Source: JACNJF01 sp050288105 (lineage in GTDB: Bacteria > Pseudomonadota > Gammaproteobacteria > GCA-001735895). From it: a stretch of 64,000 nt of DNA. The stretch is from positions 62,001 through 126,000 of the forward strand of contig JBNKDE010000006.1 of NCBI GenBank assembly GCA_050288105.1, in the 5' to 3' direction. Both the position numbers and the translations under genes were made by a program. The notes below the pieces were generated by a model. It made no database searches, was not told where the DNA came from, and was given only the letters and a program-made list of their open reading frames with translations. This document shows, piece after piece, positions 26,421 through 35,859 of the stretch (its first letter is position 1; each line of letters begins with the position of its first letter).

Positions 26421-28307
26421 TTGAATACCAAATATGATGCCTCTGCGATCGAAGTGCTTACCGGTCTGGACCCGGTTAAAAAACGCCCCGGTATGTATAC
26501 CGACACCTCGCGCCCCAATCACCTGGCGCAGGAAGTCATCGACAATAGTGTGGATGAAGCGATTGCCGGTCATGCAACACAGATTGGTGTAATCCTGCAT
26601 CAGGATAATTCTCTTACCGTTATCGATGATGGCCGCGGGATGCCAGTTGATCTGCATCCGCAACAGAAGATACCCGGTGTTGAAGTTATTCTGACCAAGC
26701 TGCATGCGGGTGGTAAGTTTTCCAATAAAAACTACCAGTTTTCAGGTGGATTGCATGGTGTAGGCGTTTCGGTAGTGAATGCACTGTCACGCCAGCTGGA
26801 TATTCGAGTAAGAAGAGAAGGTAAGGAATACTCGATGAGTTTCCAGCATGGCGACAAATTTTCCGAGCTGGAAGAAATCGGTACGGTCGGTAAGAAAAAC
26901 AGCGGCACAACGATACGCTTCTGGCCGGATGAAAAATATTTTGATAGCCCCAACTTTTCGGTGCCCAGGCTTAAGCATATTTTGCGCGCCAAGGCGGTAC
27001 TATGCCCGGGACTGCGGGTTAAATTTTACGTAGAAAAAACCAAGGAAAGCGAAGACTGGTGTTACCAGGATGGTCTCGCTGATTACCTGAAAGAGTCCTT
27101 AAGCGGTTATGAGATGTTGCCGCTTGATCCTTTCGTCGGCTCCATGAAGGGTGAAGCAGAGGCTGTAGACTGGGCGGTAGTATGGTTACCGGAAGGTGGT
27201 GAGTCGATTACCGAAAGCTATGTCAATCTGATCCCCACGGCGCAGGGTGGAACGCATGTTAACGGCTTAAGGACCGGGCTGACCGACGCCATTCGTGAGT
27301 TTTGTGAGTTTCGCAACCTGGTGCCACGCGGGGTCAAGATTGCTCCCGACGATGTATGGGACAAGGTGAGCTTTATCCTGTCGGTGAAGATGCAGGATCC
27401 CCAGTTTTCCGGGCAGACCAAAGAACGACTATCTTCGCGTGAAACCGCTGCGTTTGTATCGGGCATTGCCAAGGATGCATTTAGCCTGTGGCTGAACCAG
27501 CATGCTGAAACCGGTGACCTGCTGGCACAGATGGCAATCAGCAGTGCACAAAAGCGCCTTAAATCGGCCAAGAAAGTGGTGCGTAAAAAAGTCACAGCGG
27601 GTCCTGCCTTGCCGGGTAAGCTGGCTGATTGCTCCAGCCAGGATGCAAGCCGTACCGAGTTATTCCTGGTCGAGGGTGATTCTGCAGGTGGCTCTGCTAA
27701 ACAGGCACGCGATCGCGTCTTTCAGGCGATCATGCCCCTGCGCGGCAAGATACTGAATACCTGGGAGGTTTCGGTGGATCAGGTACTGGCTTCGCAGGAG
27801 GTGCATGATATTTCGGTAGCCATTGGTGTTGAGCCAGGATCTAACGACCTGAGTGGATTACGTTATGGCAAAATCTGTATCCTCGCTGATGCAGACTCGG
27901 ATGGTTTGCATATTGCGACATTATTATGTGCATTATTCCTGAGGCATTTTCAACCACTGGTAGAAGGTGGTCATGTGTATGTGGCTAAACCCCCACTGTA
28001 TCGCATCGATGTGGGGCGCGAAAAATTCTATGCGCTGGATGAAGCCGAACGCGATGGCATTCTGGATCGTATTACTGCTGAGAAAAAGAAAGGCAAAGTG
28101 ACTGTGACCCGATTTAAAGGTCTGGGTGAAATGAATCCGCTGCAATTGCGCGAAAGCTCGATTGCACCGGATACCCGACGTCTGGCGCAGCTAACCATTG
28201 AACCTGGTGACGATTCGTTCAAGGTGATGAATATGTTATTGTCTAAAAAATCTGCTGCTGAGCGAAAGGCCTGGTTGCAGGAAAAAGGTGATCTGGCTGA
28301 GGTATAG
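26421..28307 (+). CDS. parE: DNA topoisomerase IV subunit B
   Basis: A 628-residue GHKL ATPase subunit that drives decatenation of daughter chromosomes with ParC. N-terminal VIDNSVDEAIAG and DDGRGMPV blocks bind ATP, GGLHGVGVSVVNALS is the lid region, and the TOPRIM part has LVEGDSAGG and ADADSDGLHI. Length matches E. coli ParE (630). The start is TTG at 26421, since no in-frame ATG lies near and the family N-terminus begins here. ParC is 1.9 kb downstream on the same strand with two genes between. Confidence 0.95.
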   Translation: MNTKYDASAIEVLTGLDPVKKRPGMYTDTSRPNHLAQEVIDNSVDEAIAGHATQIGVILHQDNSLTVIDDGRGMPVDLHPQQKIPGVEVILTKLHAGGKFSNKNYQFSGGLHGVGVSVVNALSRQLDIRVRREGKEYSMSFQHGDKFSELEEIGTVGKKNSGTTIRFWPDEKYFDSPNFSVPRLKHILRAKAVLCPGLRVKFYVEKTKESEDWCYQDGLADYLKESLSGYEMLPLDPFVGSMKGEAEAVDWAVVWLPEGGESITESYVNLIPTAQGGTHVNGLRTGLTDAIREFCEFRNLVPRGVKIAPDDVWDKVSFILSVKMQDPQFSGQTKERLSSRETAAFVSGIAKDAFSLWLNQHAETGDLLAQMAISSAQKRLKSAKKVVRKKVTAGPALPGKLADCSSQDASRTELFLVEGDSAGGSAKQARDRVFQAIMPLRGKILNTWEVSVDQVLASQEVHDISVAIGVEPGSNDLSGLRYGKICILADADSDGLHIATLLCALFLRHFQPLVEGGHVYVAKPPLYRIDVGREKFYALDEAERDGILDRITAEKKKGKVTVTRFKGLGEMNPLQLRESSIAPDTRRLAQLTIEPGDDSFKVMNMLLSKKSAAERKAWLQEKGDLAEV

Positions 28308-28395
28308 TCTGGGCGATCAGCTTAACGTTTATTATTTTCGAAAGACGCATTGAACATGCGCATTTTTTAACTGTTATCCATCTGGTGAAAGACAA

Positions 28396-29208
28396 TTGGC
28401 ACAGAAAAAAATTAGATTACATGGTTTTAATAACCTGACCAAAACCCTGAGTTTTAATATTTATGATATTAATTACGCGGCAAACAGCGACCAGGAGAAA
28501 CGATATATCCAGTATATCGATGAAGCCTACAATGCTAACCGTCTGACCCAGATACTGACCGATGTGACAGAAATTATCGGTGCAAATGTACTGAATATTG
28601 CTCGTCAGGATTATGAACCGCATGGCGCCAGTGTCACCATCCTGATTTCGGAAGAACCCATTGCAGCGGAACTATTATCCAATACCGAATCCCCTGGACC
28701 TTTACCTGAGTCAGTAGTGGCGCACCTGGATAAGAGTCATATTACGGTACATACCTATCCCGAGAGTCATCCCGAAAATGGCATCTCAACCTTTCGCGCC
28801 GATATTGATGTTTCCACCTGCGGGCGAATATCACCGCTGAAGGCGCTTAATTACCTGATTCATTCGTTTGAGTCAGATATCGTAACGATGGATTACCGGG
28901 TAAGAGGTTTTACTCGTGATATCAATGGTAAAAAGCATTTCATTGACCACAAGATCAACTCAATTCAAAACTATCTGGCGCGCGATTCACGTGAGCGCTA
29001 CCAGATGGTTGATGTGAATGTGTATCAGGAAAATATCTTCCACACCAAGATGATGTTAAAGGAGTTTGATCTCGATACCTATCTGTTTGGTGTAGATGTC
29101 GATGACGTTTCCCCCAAGGAGCAACGTATGATCAGTGAGAAAATTCGCCGCGAGATGCTGGAGATTTTCTATGGCAGGAATATTGGCCGAAGCCTGCGCC
29201 TGAACTGA
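28396..29208 (+). CDS. speD: S-adenosylmethionine decarboxylase proenzyme
   Basis: A 270-residue pyruvoyl enzyme of the E. coli class (264 residues) that makes decarboxylated AdoMet, the aminopropyl donor for spermidine. The self-cleavage site LDKSHITVHTYPES is intact. Ser114 is the residue converted to the pyruvoyl group, and downstream FRADIDVSTCG carries the conserved Cys. Start codon TTG at 28396, fixed by agreement with the family N-terminus (KKIRLHGFNNLTKTLSFNIYD). speE is not adjacent, unlike in E. coli. It lies between parE and parC. Confidence 0.94.
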   Translation: MAQKKIRLHGFNNLTKTLSFNIYDINYAANSDQEKRYIQYIDEAYNANRLTQILTDVTEIIGANVLNIARQDYEPHGASVTILISEEPIAAELLSNTESPGPLPESVVAHLDKSHITVHTYPESHPENGISTFRADIDVSTCGRISPLKALNYLIHSFESDIVTMDYRVRGFTRDINGKKHFIDHKINSIQNYLARDSRERYQMVDVNVYQENIFHTKMMLKEFDLDTYLFGVDVDDVSPKEQRMISEKIRREMLEIFYGRNIGRSLRLN

Positions 29209-29411
29209 GCAATTGACTGGGGTGATCGCGCGCTCTGGCAGCGCCCAGTTTTGCCTCCTTACACGCGGCATCTCGCTGTCGCACTTTTCGCTAGCTATTA
29301 GTGCTTGCTAACGGATTGACTCGGTTCCTGCTTCGCCCAGCCAACTAACGCCAGGCGTTTTTCCAGGCTTCCTTTGCAGTATGAAGCAGGCTGCCCAGTC
29401 AGTATCCTCGA

Positions 29412-30164
29412 TTAATGCAGGAACCGTCTCAGGCTATCCAGGTACTGCCGGCGTGAAGAAATACTTCCGTGATCACTACGCGCAATAACCTCAACCTGAA
29501 TTAGCTCTGGATTTAAGGCCTTAATCAGCGCTTCGCTATGTTTCCTGGGAACGGTGTTGTCCTGTTCTGCCAGTAATATCAGTATCGGCTGGGTCAACTG
29601 TGAGGCCCTGGATAAAGAATCAAATCTGTCTTTAAGCAACCAGTTAACCGGGAAGACAGGGTAGTGTGACTGTGCTACGTTTTTTACACTGTCATAGGGT
29701 GTGATCAGCACAAGTTTGTCGATTTTTCTCTGTGTAGCAAGATAAACCGCTACCCCTGATCCCAGGCTGCGACCAATCACGCTGATGCTTTGATACTGTG
29801 TACTGATGGCGTCGTAGATTGCCAGTGCATCGTCGAATAGCGCCTGTTCGCTCGGGTTACCACTACTGCCACCGTAACCCCGATAGTTTGCCAGATAGAC
29901 CGTGTGTCCTGCGAAGGCCTGATCGAAATTTGTGATGTTTTCTTCTATTGCCTCAGCATTCCCGCCAAAATAAATGATGGCATGTGGCTGTTGGTGCAGT
30001 TTCCATAGCTTCAGTCGCTGCTGTTGTGTATCCAGCCAGATCGCCTCGGCCTGTGTTGAGTTAACTTCAGGGGTTGGGAAATACAGCAGATCGCGCTGTT
30101 TGAAGAATAACAACAGGCAGGCAGCCAGGTATAAAAAAATCAGTAACAATAGGACTTTAATCAT
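29412..30164 (-). CDS. Alpha/beta hydrolase with N-terminal membrane anchor (BEM46-like)
   Basis: A 250-residue serine hydrolase. Residues 4-21 form an uncleaved membrane anchor or signal. The nucleophile elbow reads GRSLGS with Ser133, and the acid and base are likely the Asp of AEQDNTVP and the His of RSDHGS. An oxyanion-type YFGGNAE block and YRGYGGSSG match the BEM46/YfhR group of 250-290 residues. Natural substrate unknown. It sits head-to-head with parC, 86 bases apart. Confidence 0.85.
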   Translation of the reverse strand: MIKVLLLLIFLYLAACLLLFFKQRDLLYFPTPEVNSTQAEAIWLDTQQQRLKLWKLHQQPHAIIYFGGNAEAIEENITNFDQAFAGHTVYLANYRGYGGSSGNPSEQALFDDALAIYDAISTQYQSISVIGRSLGSGVAVYLATQRKIDKLVLITPYDSVKNVAQSHYPVFPVNWLLKDRFDSLSRASQLTQPILILLAEQDNTVPRKHSEALIKALNPELIQVEVIARSDHGSISSRRQYLDSLRRFLH

Positions 30165-30250
30165 GCCGCAAGTTTAACGGTTTACCGTAGCTTCCACCAC
30201 CACAAGGCGGTAAACTACCGCCCACAAAAAATTCATCTGTCTGGAAAACC

Positions 30251-32509
30251 ATGCCTGAAAATCTTGAGCTTAATTACGAAGGTGTAGAACTGGAACCACT
30301 ACATCAGTTCACTGAAAAAGCCTACCTTGATTATTCTATGTACGTAATACTGGATCGCGCCTTGCCACATATCGGCGATGGCCTGAAACCAGTGCAGCGT
30401 CGGATTATTTACGCCATGTCTGAGCTTGGATTATCCGCCAGTTCCAAGCATAAGAAATCAGCCCGAACCGTGGGTGATGTACTGGGTAAGTTTCACCCGC
30501 ATGGCGATAGTGCCTGTTACGAAGCGATGGTATTGATGGCACAGCCGTTCTCTTATCGTTACCCGTTAATCGATGGACAGGGTAATTTCGGTTCGCCGGA
30601 TGATCCCAAATCCTTCGCAGCGATGCGCTATACCGAATCACGCCTGGCGCCTTTCGCCAAAGTACTGTTACGCGAACTGGGCCAGGGCACGGTGGACTGG
30701 GTGCCCAATTTTGATGGCACGATGCAGGAGCCCCAGTTATTACCCGCGCGTCTGCCACATATTCTTCTCAATGGCACTACCGGAATTGCGGTGGGTATGG
30801 CAACCGATTTGCCACCGCATAATATTCGCGAGGTTGCCTCAGCCTGCATTCGTCTGCTGGAGAACTCTCGTAGCACTGTAGATGAACTCATGGAGCATAT
30901 TAAGGGGCCGGATTATCCTACCGAGGCTGAGATCATCACGCCGGTGCATGAACTAAAAACGATGTATGAAACGGGCTATGGTTCGATTCGAATGCGTGCA
31001 GTGTTTGAGCGCGAAGATGGCGATATCATTATTACCGCGCTGCCACATCAGGTTTCCGGTGCCCGGGTACTGGAACAGATTGCCGCTCAGATGCAGGCCA
31101 AAAAATTACCCATGGTGGATGATCTGCGCGATGAGTCGGATCATGAAAATCCAACCCGTCTGGTAATCGTGCCGCGCTCCAACCGTATTGACGTTGAAGG
31201 CCTGATGAATCATCTGTTTGCGACCACGGATCTGGAAAAAACCTATCGTGTTAACCTGAATATGATCGGCACTAACGGCCGTCCTCAGGTGAAAAACCTG
31301 AAGATGATCCTGAGAGAGTGGCTAGACTTTCGCATGGAAACCGTGCGCCGTCGTCTGCAGTGGCGACTGGATAAGGTTGATGCACGGCTACATATCCTGG
31401 AAGGCCTGTTGATTGCCTATCTGAATCTGGATGAAGTTATCCGTATCATCCGCACCGAGGACGAGCCCAAACCGGTGCTGATGAAGACCTTTAGCATTAC
31501 CGATATCCAGGCCGAGGCTATTCTCGAAACCAAGTTACGCAACCTGGCCAAGCTGGAAGAAATGAAGATCCGCGGTGAGCAGGATGAACTGATTGAGGAA
31601 AAGTCTGAGCTTGAAAAAGTACTGGGATCAGAACGCCGCATGAAAACACTGATCAAGAATGAAATCCTGGAAGATGCGGAAACCTACGGTGATGATCGCC
31701 GTTCACCGATAGTCTCACGTGGGGTAGCCAGGGCGATGGATGAATCCGACCTGATGCCCTCAGAAGCGCTTACCGTTGTGCTGTCAGCCAGGGGCTGGGT
31801 GCGGGCGGGTAAAGGGCATGACCTTGATCCGGAAGCATTGAGCTATAAATCGGGCGATGAATTTCAGTCAGCCGCGCGCGGCAAGAGTAACCAGATGGCG
31901 GTATTCATTGATAGTGCAGGGCGCAGCTATGCCACTCCAGCACATAATCTGCCCTCTGCGCGGGGACAGGGCGAGCCCTTAACCGGTCGTTTCAAACCCG
32001 CCGCCGGGGTGAGTTTTGTTGCAACGCTGATGGGTCGGGATGACGATCTATACCTGTTGTCAACCACCTTCGGTTATGGCTTTATCTGTAAGTTTTCCGA
32101 TATGGTCACGCGCAACAAGAATGGCAAGGCATTGATCTCGATTCCAGCCGGTGCTGAACTGCTGCCCCCCGTCGCAATCACTGATCGAGATAGTCAGTAT
32201 ATTGTCGCGGTCACATCCGCCGGTTACATCGGCGTCATACCCTTGCGCGATCTGCCCGAGTTAGCCAAAGGCAAGGGCAATAAAATCATTAATGTGCCGC
32301 CTAAAAAGCTGAAGTCGAATGAAGAGATTGTAGGCGCCATTCACTGCATCGATGAAAACGATAAACTGACGCTGCATGTGGGCAAAAAATTCAAAACCAT
32401 GGACCATCGTGAACTGATGGAATACCAGGTTGAACGCGGCAAACGCGGTAGCAAGTTACCGCGTGGCTGGCAGAATGTAGACTGGATCGAGCAACTGGAA
32501 AAATCTTAG
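30251..32509 (+). CDS. parC: DNA topoisomerase IV subunit A
   Basis: A 752-residue DNA-cleaving subunit of topoisomerase IV, same length as E. coli ParC (752). The catalytic Tyr127 is in AMRYTESRL. The quinolone-resistance region reads HPHGDSACYEAMV, with Ser87 and Glu91 in the wild-type state equivalent to Ser80 and Glu84 of E. coli. The C-terminal part holds the beta-pinwheel DNA-wrapping domain. Same strand as parE and speD but separated by the oppositely oriented hydrolase, so it has its own promoter. Confidence 0.96.
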   Translation: MPENLELNYEGVELEPLHQFTEKAYLDYSMYVILDRALPHIGDGLKPVQRRIIYAMSELGLSASSKHKKSARTVGDVLGKFHPHGDSACYEAMVLMAQPFSYRYPLIDGQGNFGSPDDPKSFAAMRYTESRLAPFAKVLLRELGQGTVDWVPNFDGTMQEPQLLPARLPHILLNGTTGIAVGMATDLPPHNIREVASACIRLLENSRSTVDELMEHIKGPDYPTEAEIITPVHELKTMYETGYGSIRMRAVFEREDGDIIITALPHQVSGARVLEQIAAQMQAKKLPMVDDLRDESDHENPTRLVIVPRSNRIDVEGLMNHLFATTDLEKTYRVNLNMIGTNGRPQVKNLKMILREWLDFRMETVRRRLQWRLDKVDARLHILEGLLIAYLNLDEVIRIIRTEDEPKPVLMKTFSITDIQAEAILETKLRNLAKLEEMKIRGEQDELIEEKSELEKVLGSERRMKTLIKNEILEDAETYGDDRRSPIVSRGVARAMDESDLMPSEALTVVLSARGWVRAGKGHDLDPEALSYKSGDEFQSAARGKSNQMAVFIDSAGRSYATPAHNLPSARGQGEPLTGRFKPAAGVSFVATLMGRDDDLYLLSTTFGYGFICKFSDMVTRNKNGKALISIPAGAELLPPVAITDRDSQYIVAVTSAGYIGVIPLRDLPELAKGKGNKIINVPPKKLKSNEEIVGAIHCIDENDKLTLHVGKKFKTMDHRELMEYQVERGKRGSKLPRGWQNVDWIEQLEKS

Positions 32510-32537
32510 TATCGGGGCGTCGAAAGGAGTCGTAAAA

Positions 32538-32790
32538 ATTAAACCACGAAGCTCACTAAGAACACGAAGGAAAAGCTATATAACCACAGAGGGCACAGAG
32601 TTCACAGAGGTTTTGTAGTGGTTGGCCTTTGATGGTGCGGGAACCCAAAAAAATCTTCGTGCACTTCGTGTCCTTCGTGGTTCCTTCTTTTTAAACCCTT
32701 AAGCTAACCACGAAGCTCACGAAGAACACGAAGGGTCAAAAAGCAGCACCCCACTCATACCCCTTTGTGTTCTCTGTATCCTCTGTGGTT
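32538..32790. repeat. CACGAAG / CACAGAG simple repeat cluster
   Basis: At least four blocks: CCACGAAGCTCACTAAGAAC, ACCACAGAGGGCACAGAG, the inverted GTGCACTTCGTGTCCTTCGTG and CCACGAAGCTCACGAAGAAC, ending with TCCTCTGTGGTTC. Direct and inverted units can pair. It fills the gap between the convergent ends of parC and pyk. No gene is hidden in it. Confidence 0.75.
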
Positions 32791-32796
32791 CATTCC

Positions 32797-34245
32797 TTAA
32801 GGCTCACCATACTCAGTCGAAACCGCCGCCAGGCGGATGACATTGGTGGAGCCGGGTGTACCGAAAGGCACGCCTGCGATTACCACGATGCGGTCTCCCA
32901 GCCTGGAAAAACCCTTACGCTGAACCATACGTACGGATTTGCCGACCATCTCAGAAAAAGATTCAACGTCCCGCGTCTGCACCGAGTAGACCCCCCACAC
33001 CAGTGCCATTTTTCGAGCCACATGGTCCGAAGGTGTAAGACCCAGGATAGGCACCATCGCGCGCATACGCGATACGCGAACGGTGGTTGAACCGGTGCTG
33101 GTGAAGGTGACTATCGCAGAACAGTTGCGCGCGGTTGCGATGGAGGTTGCCGCACTGGCAATGGCGTCTGCATCAGTGGTTTCACCATCTATCGGGTTGG
33201 TGCGCAGCATCTTGCGATAATACTCATCTTTCTCGGTCACGCTGATGATCTTACCCATGACCTCGACGGCCTCCAGCGGGTAATCACCAGCGGCAGTTTC
33301 TGCTGAAAGCATCACCGCATCGGCACCATCATAGATTGCCGTGGCGACATCGGAAGCCTCTGCACGGGTAGGGACGGGTGCCTGTATCATGGATTCAAGC
33401 ATCTGGGTTGCGACGATTACCGGTTTACCCTTGGCGCGTGAAATTTCAACGATACGTTTTTGAATAGACGGTACGCGTTCTGGCGGGAGTTCAACACCCA
33501 GATCGCCGCGCGCGACCATAATGGCATCCGCACAGGCGATAATGTTTTCCAGATCATCCAGCGCGGATGGCTTCTCCAGCTTGGCCAGTATACCAGCGCG
33601 CCCGTTAATCAGTTTACGAGCCTCCATGACGTCTTCTACCCGCTGCACAAAGGAAAGAGCAACCCAGTCAATATTCAACTCAAGGCCAAACGCCAGATCC
33701 TTACGATCTTTTTCAGTTAGTGCGCTGATAGGCAAGGGGGTGTCAGGAACATTGACCCCTTTACGGTCTGAAATTTTGCCGCCAACGATAACGCGGGTGG
33801 TGATCTGGGTATCATTGATATCAGTAACACGCAGGCGAACCTTGCCATCGTCTATCAGTAAATCATGACCCGGTCTGAGCACATCAAAGATTTCCCTGTG
33901 TGGCAGGGTAACGCCTTCTTCGTTGCCTTCATGGGCGTCGAGATAGAGGGTAAAAGTCTGATCCGTCTTGAGCTTGACTTTTTTGCCGCTGCTAAAGGTG
34001 CCGATACGTAACTTTGGTCCCTGTAAATCGATCAGGATACCGATGGGGCGGCCGACCTGATTTTCAATGTTACGGATCATTTCAACGCGTTGGCGGTGTT
34101 CTTCGTGTGAGCCGTGGCTGAAGTTGAGACGGAATACATTAACCCCGGACTGAACCAGTTTGAGAATGGTTTCCTCGGTAGCTGAAGATGGCCCCAGGGT
34201 GGCAACAATTTTGGTACGACGATCTAGTTTGAATGGGCTTTGCAC
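32797..34245 (-). CDS. pyk: Pyruvate kinase
   Basis: A 482-residue glycolytic enzyme transferring phosphate from phosphoenolpyruvate to ADP. N-terminal TKIVATLGPSS and FRLNFSHG, the catalytic ILAKLEK and the signature MVARGDLGVE are intact, followed by the PVIVATQMLESMI block and the C-terminal regulatory domain. Length is that of E. coli PykA (480) rather than PykF (470), but the type is not proven. Monocistronic as far as can be seen, tail-to-tail with parC across the repeat cluster. Confidence 0.95.
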   Translation of the reverse strand: MQSPFKLDRRTKIVATLGPSSATEETILKLVQSGVNVFRLNFSHGSHEEHRQRVEMIRNIENQVGRPIGILIDLQGPKLRIGTFSSGKKVKLKTDQTFTLYLDAHEGNEEGVTLPHREIFDVLRPGHDLLIDDGKVRLRVTDINDTQITTRVIVGGKISDRKGVNVPDTPLPISALTEKDRKDLAFGLELNIDWVALSFVQRVEDVMEARKLINGRAGILAKLEKPSALDDLENIIACADAIMVARGDLGVELPPERVPSIQKRIVEISRAKGKPVIVATQMLESMIQAPVPTRAEASDVATAIYDGADAVMLSAETAAGDYPLEAVEVMGKIISVTEKDEYYRKMLRTNPIDGETTDADAIASAATSIATARNCSAIVTFTSTGSTTVRVSRMRAMVPILGLTPSDHVARKMALVWGVYSVQTRDVESFSEMVGKSVRMVQRKGFSRLGDRIVVIAGVPFGTPGSTNVIRLAAVSTEYGEP

Positions 34246-34360
34246 ATTGATTCCCGTGTAGTAAAAATTTTTAAAATAGAGATAGCTTAAACCTTACTGA
34301 TGATCATTTGATGACAGCCAGGCTGGTAACTGACGGTAAGCTGATTTTTTGGATCTCCAG
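34246..34360. other. Upstream region of pyk, no gene
   Basis: Short A+T-rich region that must hold the leftward pyk promoter. I could not define hexamers. Confidence 0.3.
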
Positions 34361-34540
34361 GGAACGCCTGATTAATTCGTCACTGTGGGGTATGTTAGCG
34401 AGCGGTCAATCTATAAGCTAATGATATTTACCAAAAGGATCAGCGCATTAGTGCTCGATGAGCATGCCAGACATATTAAGCCGCCGGTATCCATGCAGTC
34501 GTCGCGATGACACCCTCGAACGAATTAATCAGAGGCACCC
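34361..34540. mobile_element. Possible MITE remnant with inverted ends
   Basis: CTGATTAATTCGT at 34368-34380 and its exact complement ACGAATTAATCAG at 34520-34532 face each other about 140 bases apart, each with an outer GCC/GGC. No reading frame lies between. It looks like a small non-autonomous element or its remains. I found no clear target duplication. Confidence 0.4.
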
Positions 34541-34560
34541 TGCCATAAAACAACGCTATT

Positions 34561-34841
34561 TTAACTGATTTCACCCAGTATCGAAATTAAATTGGGTAAT
34601 GGGGTAGTGTCGGCACTACGGCTGTGCGCGCCCTGCAGTATTTCTACCACTGCGTTTATCGCTCAGTTACTGGTCTGCAGATCCTGCGCCATCGTATGGT
34701 AATACTCCATATCCTTGAGAGAGTTGGCAATGCTGAATAAATAAGTTGGGTGCCCTGCTTTTGCAAATCGCCTGCAATACCCAGGCCCGTAAAACCAATG
34801 GCGATCATGCCTGTACGCTGATTTTTCGGTTGCTGTTGCAT
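34561..34841 (-). pseudogene. Decayed 3-hydroxyisobutyrate dehydrogenase-family gene
   Basis: From ATG at 34841 the frame gives a dinucleotide-fold start, IAIGFTGLGIAG, then LQKQGTQLI, as in NAD-binding beta-hydroxyacid dehydrogenases. After that it loses sense. In another frame the family C-terminus follows at once (FSIANSLKDMEYYHTMAQD), then an in-frame TGA and a tail NAVVEILQGAHSRSAD...PLPNLISIL. So the middle of the gene is deleted, the frame is shifted and one stop is present. About 90 codons of an expected 290 remain. Family assignment is by eye only. Confidence 0.45.
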
Positions 34842-34936
34842 GCAGTGTTTCCTCTTAAAAAGCAGTATTGTTGATACTTGTTATCGAGGCTTTAGTCACT
34901 ATATTGGTTCTCAGTATAACTAACTCAGGATTTGAA

Positions 34937-35818
34937 ATGTTCAATCGAATCGTTTTATTTTTACTGGCCAACTTCGGTGTGTTAGGCGTATTGAGCGTCT
35001 CCATGCGCGTGCTGGGGGTTGATGCCTATCTGGCGCAGCAGGGCGGAGCTTTCCAGCTCAATGGGCTGTTGATTATGGCAGCGATCATGGGCTTTGCCGG
35101 TTCATTCATATCCCTGGCTATGTCCAAGATGCTGGCCAAACGTTCCATGGGTGTGCAGATTATTGAATCTCCGCGCAATGAAACAGAGCGCTGGTTGCTG
35201 AATGTCGTTAAACGTCAGGCTCAGCAGGCGGGTGTGGGGATGCCGGAGGTCGGTATCTTTCAGGCGGATGTGATGAATGCATTTGCCACCGGTATGGATA
35301 AAAATAATGCGCTGGTCGCGGTCAGTACCGGTTTACTCAATCAAATGTCGCGTGATGAAGTAGAGGCAGTACTGGGACATGAGATGTCACATGTCGCAAA
35401 TGGCGATATGGTCACTATGGGGCTGTTACAGGGGGTATTGAATACCTTTGTGATTTTCTTCTCGCGTATCATCGGGATATTAGTGGATCGCGTCATTTTC
35501 AAGGTTGAGCGCGGCGTAGGCCCCGGTTACTGGATTGGATCAATCGTGGCTGAGATCGTACTGGGCATCGTAGCTGCGATGATTGCCGCCTGGTTTTCTC
35601 GTCGTCGAGAGTTTCGCGCGGATCAGGGTGGGGCGCGTCTAGCAGGTGCTGGCAAGATGGTTGCAGCGCTGGAGCGACTGCGTCATGCGCATGAACCACA
35701 GGGCCTGAAAGGGGAGTTTGCGGCTTTTGGGATTTCAGCGGGGACTTCGCTGGCCGCCTTGTTAAGTACCCATCCGCCGTTAGCTAAACGTATTGCGGCA
35801 CTAAAAGCATCGGTGTAA
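34937..35818 (+). CDS. htpX: Membrane zinc metalloprotease HtpX
   Basis: A 293-residue M48 protease of the inner membrane that removes damaged membrane proteins together with FtsH. The zinc motif HEMSH is at residues 148-152, the third ligand Glu lies in RREFRADQGGARLAG, and membrane segments are near residues 5-25, 42-62, 165-180 and 195-220. Length equals E. coli HtpX (293) when the ATG at 34937 is used; it has CAGGAT upstream. A longer frame opening at 34868 adds unneeded residues. Confidence 0.95.
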   Translation: MFNRIVLFLLANFGVLGVLSVSMRVLGVDAYLAQQGGAFQLNGLLIMAAIMGFAGSFISLAMSKMLAKRSMGVQIIESPRNETERWLLNVVKRQAQQAGVGMPEVGIFQADVMNAFATGMDKNNALVAVSTGLLNQMSRDEVEAVLGHEMSHVANGDMVTMGLLQGVLNTFVIFFSRIIGILVDRVIFKVERGVGPGYWIGSIVAEIVLGIVAAMIAAWFSRRREFRADQGGARLAGAGKMVAALERLRHAHEPQGLKGEFAAFGISAGTSLAALLSTHPPLAKRIAALKASV

Positions 35819-35827
35819 GCATGACTG

Positions 35828-35859
35828 GCCCGATGGGTTTAATCCCTTCGGGCTTTTTT
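35828..35859 (+). terminator. Rho-independent terminator after htpX
   Basis: GCCCGATGGG (35828-35837) pairs with CCCTTCGGGC (35844-35853) with one mismatch, loop of six bases, then six T. It reaches the last codon of the convergent fimX-like gene. Confidence 0.85.

Noticed and set aside
28346..28368. Terminator after parE
   Set aside because: The CGCAT/ATGCG stem is only five pairs; the T tract is good but the stem is too weak to claim.
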